Of a stretch of 64,000 nt of DNA, positions 60,418-64,000 are shown in pieces. Every line of letters begins with the position of its first letter. The first letter of the stretch is position 1. The notes under the pieces are model-generated. The model was not told the DNA's origin. It did not search any database and was given only the letters and a program-made list of their open reading frames with translations. The position numbers and the translations under genes are program-made. Origin of the DNA: Sphingomonadaceae bacterium (GTDB lineage: Bacteria > Pseudomonadota > Alphaproteobacteria > Sphingomonadales > Sphingomonadaceae); contig JACKKZ010000003.1 in assembly GCA_024236195.1 (NCBI GenBank), forward strand, positions 248,001-312,000. Reading direction: 5' to 3'.

Positions 60418-61359
60418 TCAGGCGGCCAGCGCATTGTTGACTGACGCTTCGCCGGTATCATCGGCGGATATCCGTCCTCCCAGTTTGAGCAGCAGCCTTG
60501 ATGCTTCCTCCGCCTTTGCGGCAGCGGTGAGAATGGCACGGTCATCCTGTTTCAGGAGCCCCAGCCAGTGCTCGATATAGCTCGCATGGTTATCTAGATG
60601 AGTGACTGGCAGACCGAGTTCAGCGCCAAGCATGGCGCTCGAAAGTTCTGCGATGAGTTCCTCGGCGGCATAAGCTGCAGAACCAAATCGATTCTTGAGA
60701 TTACGATCGAGGCGGCTGGCATGGCCGGTCCAATGCGACAGCTCGTGCGCGAGCGTGGCGTAATAGTGGTCGAAGCCTGAGAAGAGATGCGCGGGCGGCA
60801 TTGTCACCCTGTCAGCCACCGGCTCATAATAGGCTTCGTCACCCTGATGGCGCAGGACGGCCGGAATACTGGCGAAGAATGTGTCGAGGTCTGCCTGACG
60901 GCCCTCGGGCTCCACCACCTCAAGCGTCGCGGCGGGATGGAAACGGTCCGGAAGACCTTCGACCTGATCGGCATTGAAAACCGGATAGGCCTTCAGCACA
61001 CGGCGACTTTCGTCGGTTTTCTCGCCGGTGTCGGGGGCTTCGACTTCCTTGGTGTAGCTCTTGTAGAAGATGGCGATTGTGGATTTTTCACCCTTGCGCA
61101 CCTGTGCGCCCAGTTCTTTGGCCTGATTGTAGGTCATCCAGAACGGCGAGGCGTAACCGCACATGTCGGCGACCATCCACAGCCAGAACGCGTTCATGCC
61201 GCGATAGGGAATTCCGCACGCCCGCAAGGGCCGCGAGACCGGTACGCCGCGCCACGGCATGATCCAGGGTTTGGTTCCTTGTTCGAGCTTTTTGATGATG
61301 ATCGCCGTAATGCGTTGTGCAGGTGATTGTGCAGTGATCGAGCGTTTGGATTTCGACAT
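60418..61359 (-). CDS. ardC: ArdC-type antirestriction protein
   Basis: This 313-residue protein has the ArdC layout. The N-terminal single-strand DNA-binding domain (about 10-140) contains KPWIMPWRGVP, YRGMNAFWLWM, FWMTYNQAKELG and VRKGEKSTIAIFYKSY. The C-terminal zincin metallopeptidase domain has TLAHELSHWTGH (H-E-x-x-H) and AAEELIAELSSAMLGAELG (third ligand Glu). ArdC proteins protect incoming single-stranded DNA from the recipient's restriction. ATG 61359 follows AGGAGGTCTCTC. It heads the leftward block with the 140-aa gene behind it. Confidence 0.92.
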   Translation of the reverse strand: MSKSKRSITAQSPAQRITAIIIKKLEQGTKPWIMPWRGVPVSRPLRACGIPYRGMNAFWLWMVADMCGYASPFWMTYNQAKELGAQVRKGEKSTIAIFYKSYTKEVEAPDTGEKTDESRRVLKAYPVFNADQVEGLPDRFHPAATLEVVEPEGRQADLDTFFASIPAVLRHQGDEAYYEPVADRVTMPPAHLFSGFDHYYATLAHELSHWTGHASRLDRNLKNRFGSAAYAAEELIAELSSAMLGAELGLPVTHLDNHASYIEHWLGLLKQDDRAILTAAAKAEEASRLLLKLGGRISADDTGEASVNNALAA

Positions 61360-61675
61360 GAGAGACCTCCTTGTGCCCGGACAAACGTGTCCTTGAGCAC
61401 TCGGAAAGAGCTCCCTTTCCTCTACAATCCTCGACAGGATTGGGCTCCAGCCGGGGCGGCTGTGTGCTTGATAAAGCTTCCATGGGAAGACCTCGGATCC
61501 TTCATTGATGAACGGCAGCTTTGGGGGGCAGTCCGGTCAGGCAGCTTTTGGAAACGTGTTGAGGAAAAGCGGCCATTCCTGATGTGTGATGCCAAGGTCA
61601 GGAAAGCGCCCCAGAAGCTGCCCGAGAAGAACTGATACATTCTTTGGAAAGCCAGTCGTCACTATCAACGGTCGC
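61360..61675. other. Region upstream of ardC with a small hairpin; possible element boundary
   Basis: It holds a hairpin, CAATCCT (61425-61431) with AGGATTG (61436-61442), within GAGC/GCTC, placed where the ardC leader or promoter should be. A rightward frame ending at 61635 reads protein-like near its end (GSFWKRVEEKRPFLMC) but lacks a start and was not called. The conjugative-element block ends somewhere here and the TPR/CHAT operon begins. No repeat matching the other candidate ends was found. Confidence 0.4.
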
Positions 61676-63016
61676 TTACATTCCAGCCAAACGGGCATCG
61701 GCCTCGATCGAGCCTTCAAAAACCGCTTGCTGTTGCTGCCACTCCTTGCGTGAAATGACTGCATCGATGCGTCGCTCTCTCGCTCTGAGTTCAAGCCCTT
61801 CGACTGCCTTGTCGAAATAATTCGCCGCATCGTCATAGCGCCCGTCTTCGAGCGCCAGTTGGGCAAGATCGTTTTGCCAGGCGATCAGGCGCAGTTCAGT
61901 CGGGGGAACCTTGGCTGCAAATGCCCAGTAACCTGCCTCCAGCATCTGGCGGCCTTCCTGCCGGTTGCCAAGGTCAACCTGGTTCAAGGAAAATTGTCGA
62001 CTCATGAAAATGCGGACGGGATGGTCTTCAGGCAAACTGGTGGCGATAAGCGCCGTCATCTCGTCCAGTTCCTGTTGCGCGGCTTGGTAGTCGCCCATCA
62101 GGCGCAGTGTCGCGGCAAGGTTATGACGATAGTAAGCCTCCTGAATAAAGGTGTTGGCATCGCCCTTCGCATCGCCTGCTCGCGCCGCAATGACGATCGC
62201 AATCGCTTTCCTCGTGGCGCTGGCTGCTTCGTCCAGTCGCCCCAGCTTTTCGAAGCTGTTGCCGAGCGAGGCGTAGAGCCCTGCCAGTTGTAGCGAGGGT
62301 CCGGAAGTCCTTGCCTCCATCGTCCGGATCGCGTCCTTGGCGACAGAAACCATCGCATAGGCATCGCCTTGTTCAAGGCTGCGCAGATTGATTAGATATC
62401 CCACCATTTCGGCAAGGTCATAGGGGTCTGAATCTGGATCAGCGATGGCGATTTCCAGTGCCTTGCCCAGCTGCGCATGCGCTTCTTTCGCCTTGCCACC
62501 AAAGTCCAAAATCCGCGCCAGCATGAAATGCGCTGACGCTGTCAAGCGAGGGCTGACAGCAGCATCACCTAGCGCAATAGCCAGCGCTTGCCTTGCATCA
62601 CTTTCCGCCTGGACAAGGCGGCTGAGCCCCCAATTGGCCGATCCACGGTCGCGATATGCAGAGAGCACGAAAGAGGCAGGCGTATGATCCAGCTCCGCAT
62701 AGATCGCCAGCGCGGCATCGAAGTGAGCGATGGCCTCCACATCATGATCGCCAATCAGGTCAATCCGCCCCCGCTCATAGGCGATCCGCCCTTGCGCTAT
62801 CGGATCGTCCAGGCCTTCCGGTCCCCATTTCCGCTCCAGCACATTGAGCGCCTCTTCGGCGGCGTCAGCGCCGCCCGCTTTGAAGGCCTCGGATGGAGCC
62901 ACCATGTCAGCTTCGAAGTCTTCTTCGGCCGCCCATTGTGCAAAGGCCGGGAGAGGGAATGCCATCAGGCAAGCGGCAAGGCCACACAGAATTGAGCGCT
63001 TTATGCTGCCACACAT
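61676..63016 (-). CDS. Secreted TPR-repeat protein
   Basis: The 446-residue protein starts at ATG 63016 with a signal peptide ending PLPAFAQ, so it is periplasmic. The body is helical with several tetratricopeptide-like repeats, for example AIAHFDAALAIYAELD, ASAHFMLARILDFGGK, LGRLDEAASATRKAIAIV and AANYFDKAVEGLELRARE. It follows the CHAT gene by 33 bases on the same strand. TPR and CHAT parts are often fused in one protein; here they are separate, and the TPR protein may be the partner, substrate adaptor or inhibitor of the protease. Confidence 0.85.
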   Translation of the reverse strand: MCGSIKRSILCGLAACLMAFPLPAFAQWAAEEDFEADMVAPSEAFKAGGADAAEEALNVLERKWGPEGLDDPIAQGRIAYERGRIDLIGDHDVEAIAHFDAALAIYAELDHTPASFVLSAYRDRGSANWGLSRLVQAESDARQALAIALGDAAVSPRLTASAHFMLARILDFGGKAKEAHAQLGKALEIAIADPDSDPYDLAEMVGYLINLRSLEQGDAYAMVSVAKDAIRTMEARTSGPSLQLAGLYASLGNSFEKLGRLDEAASATRKAIAIVIAARAGDAKGDANTFIQEAYYRHNLAATLRLMGDYQAAQQELDEMTALIATSLPEDHPVRIFMSRQFSLNQVDLGNRQEGRQMLEAGYWAFAAKVPPTELRLIAWQNDLAQLALEDGRYDDAANYFDKAVEGLELRARERRIDAVISRKEWQQQQAVFEGSIEADARLAGM

Positions 63017-63049
63017 GGCAATAGCTTCCTTTCGAGCTGTCCCATCGTT

Positions 63050-64000
63050 TCAGGGCTGGCCCAGCACCGGGACATAAGGAGCCCAGAATTGCGGGGCGGC
63101 CCATTTCCCGCCATTTGAGCGCATGAGTTCGAGCTGGCTGGCCCGGACAGCTTCGATAAGCGAGAGCCTGTTATCTGCCAATTGCCGCAACAGGGCCGCC
63201 GACCAGACGGCCGCGGAACGGTCTGCAATTGGCCAGTTCGTGACCACCACGTCGCGGGCACCAGAGGTCAGGAATGCAAGCGCCAACCCGTTCAGCGCAT
63301 CGCTGCTGTCCGGCCCTGCAGAGGCCGTGTCGCAGGCCGAAAGGATGACCAGTTCACCATCAAGCGGCAAGGACAGGATATCCTGCAAGTCGAGCAAGTC
63401 GGCCCGATCAGGCTGTTGCGCAGAATTGAGGACCAGGCCGGCCGCCCCCAGCGACTCACCCCGCCCTTCAAGCAATGCATGGGTAGAGAAGAGCAGCACA
63501 TCTGCCTTCTGGGAAAGCAACGCCTCGCGCAGCTTTACCTCGGTTGCCTCTGCCCCGGAGAGGATGTGGGCCCTGTCCCCAAGATCCGCCCGAATGGCGC
63601 GCAATTCGGCGGCCGCACCCGGCAAGGGCGGATAAACCTTGCCATCGGGGAGCAAGCTGCCCGCAGGGGCTCCGATCGCCAGGACCCTGGCTGCGCCTTG
63701 AGCCTCGCTAGCGGATGCACGGCGCTGCTGTAGGCTCTTCAGCGAAGGGAGGATGGCATAGGATCGCAATTCGACTTCATATTGCTTGCTCTTCGGGTCG
63801 ATCAGCGCGGGGAACGGAATGAACAGCATTTGGGAACTGCCCTGGACATAGACCTTTCGGACCGATTGCAGTTCATCCGGGAACTGGCCGAGTAGTCTCC
63901 CATGCCACTGTTCCAGCAGCATGGGCAGTTCGGTGGCCGCACCATCCCGGCGCTTCGCGCCCGCCTTGCCCCGCACAGCAATGCTCGGCAGCATGGCTTC
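63050..64000 (-). CDS. CHAT-domain protein (caspase-like), C-terminal part; start outside window
   Basis: The frame is open to the window edge, and the Met at 63994 is probably internal, so at least 317 residues are C-terminal. It is a CHAT domain of the caspase clan: QMLFIPFPALIDP, LPGAAAELRAIRADLG, LLFSTHALLEG with the catalytic His, and VILSACDTASAG with the catalytic Cys, then GLALAFLTSGARDVVVTNWP. Both catalytic residues are present, so protease activity is likely. The missing N-terminal part may hold TPRs and a signal peptide. It is cotranscribed with the secreted TPR protein. Confidence 0.9.
   Translation of the reverse strand, partial: EAMLPSIAVRGKAGAKRRDGAATELPMLLEQWHGRLLGQFPDELQSVRKVYVQGSSQMLFIPFPALIDPKSKQYEVELRSYAILPSLKSLQQRRASASEAQGAARVLAIGAPAGSLLPDGKVYPPLPGAAAELRAIRADLGDRAHILSGAEATEVKLREALLSQKADVLLFSTHALLEGRGESLGAAGLVLNSAQQPDRADLLDLQDILSLPLDGELVILSACDTASAGPDSSDALNGLALAFLTSGARDVVVTNWPIADRSAAVWSAALLRQLADNRLSLIEAVRASQLELMRSNGGKWAAPQFWAPYVPVLGQP

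Noticed and set aside
61327..61635. Rightward 102-codon frame upstream of ardC.
   Set aside because: It overlaps the ardC start region and lacks a start signal. Only its last part looks protein-like, so it was left uncalled.
1..64000. CRISPR arrays, rRNA or complete tRNA genes.
   Set aside because: No regularly spaced repeats were seen. The only tRNA-like sequences are 14-15-base 3' ends at 31825 and 45786, too short to be genes.

Overview
The window looks like the chromosome of a GC-rich alphaproteobacterium of the order Sphingomonadales, probably Erythrobacteraceae-like. The evidence is several large TonB-dependent receptors beside glycoside hydrolases, flavin-dependent 'tryptophan halogenases' and a DUF6445 gene inside a sugar operon, and a conjugative-element backbone (S24 repressor, DUF6915, DUF6878, DUF2493, SSB, ArdC) of a kind common in sphingomonads. 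Species cannot be fixed from sequence reading alone. No rRNA, tRNA or CRISPR array was seen.

Layout. (1) 1-6473: a compact glycogen operon, glgB (3' end only)-glgC-glgA-pgm-glgX, with most stops and starts overlapping. (2) 6.7-8.5 kb: a scar in which a ROK regulator pseudogene abuts an IS3 remnant carrying an IS1111-type IS110 element; the far side truncates a glycosidase-like gene. (3) 9.2-11.2 kb: an exported formylglycine-generating-enzyme homologue and an esterase. (4) 11.4-31.8 kb: an alpha-glucan/fructan utilisation locus. The leftward operon holds a TonB receptor, halogenase, amylase, alpha-glucosidase, GH97 and a second halogenase, with DUF6445 upstream. The rightward operon holds an MFS maltodextrin transporter, alpha-amylase, ROK fructokinase, sugar porter and GH32 fructan hydrolase. 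A LacI regulator lies between them. Maltodextrins would enter through the TonB receptor, be cut in the periplasm, cross the inner membrane by MFS carriers, and feed the glycogen genes.

(5) 31.8-45.8 kb is bounded by two copies of a sequence matching the 3' end of a tRNA-Ser. Each copy is attached to a version of the GH32 gene end; the right-hand version is an internally deleted, diverged MFS-GH32 remnant. Inside are an integrase remnant, a sensor kinase/response regulator pair, an autotransporter, small envelope proteins, and a sulfatase-TonB receptor-LysR locus. The sulfatase has a Cys-type active site and so would need the FGE activity that region 3 may supply.

(6) 46.2-61.4 kb is an eroded integrative/conjugative element. 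It has an S24 repressor, a nuclease-like protein, a truncated DUF6961 gene, an IS3 element carrying a second identical IS1111 copy, a truncated traD coupling-protein gene and a small gene likely for a DNA-binding accessory protein. Then comes a roughly 5-kb unit (small cargo genes, a toxin-antitoxin pair, two overlapping tyrosine recombinases) between short direct repeats. A leftward block of small genes follows (78-aa protein, ssb, DUF6915, DUF6878, DUF2493, a 140-aa protein, ardC). Several of these sit behind long, strongly folded leaders that suggest control at transcription from single-stranded DNA or at ribosome binding. (7) 61.7-64.0 kb: a secreted TPR protein and a CHAT-family protease-like protein that runs off the window.

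The most novel items are the two IS1111 copies inserted at the same position of two different IS3 copies, each with a structured non-coding right end; the repeated hairpin leaders in the ssb/ardC block; the compact tandem-recombinase unit; and the two halogenases embedded in a maltodextrin operon.
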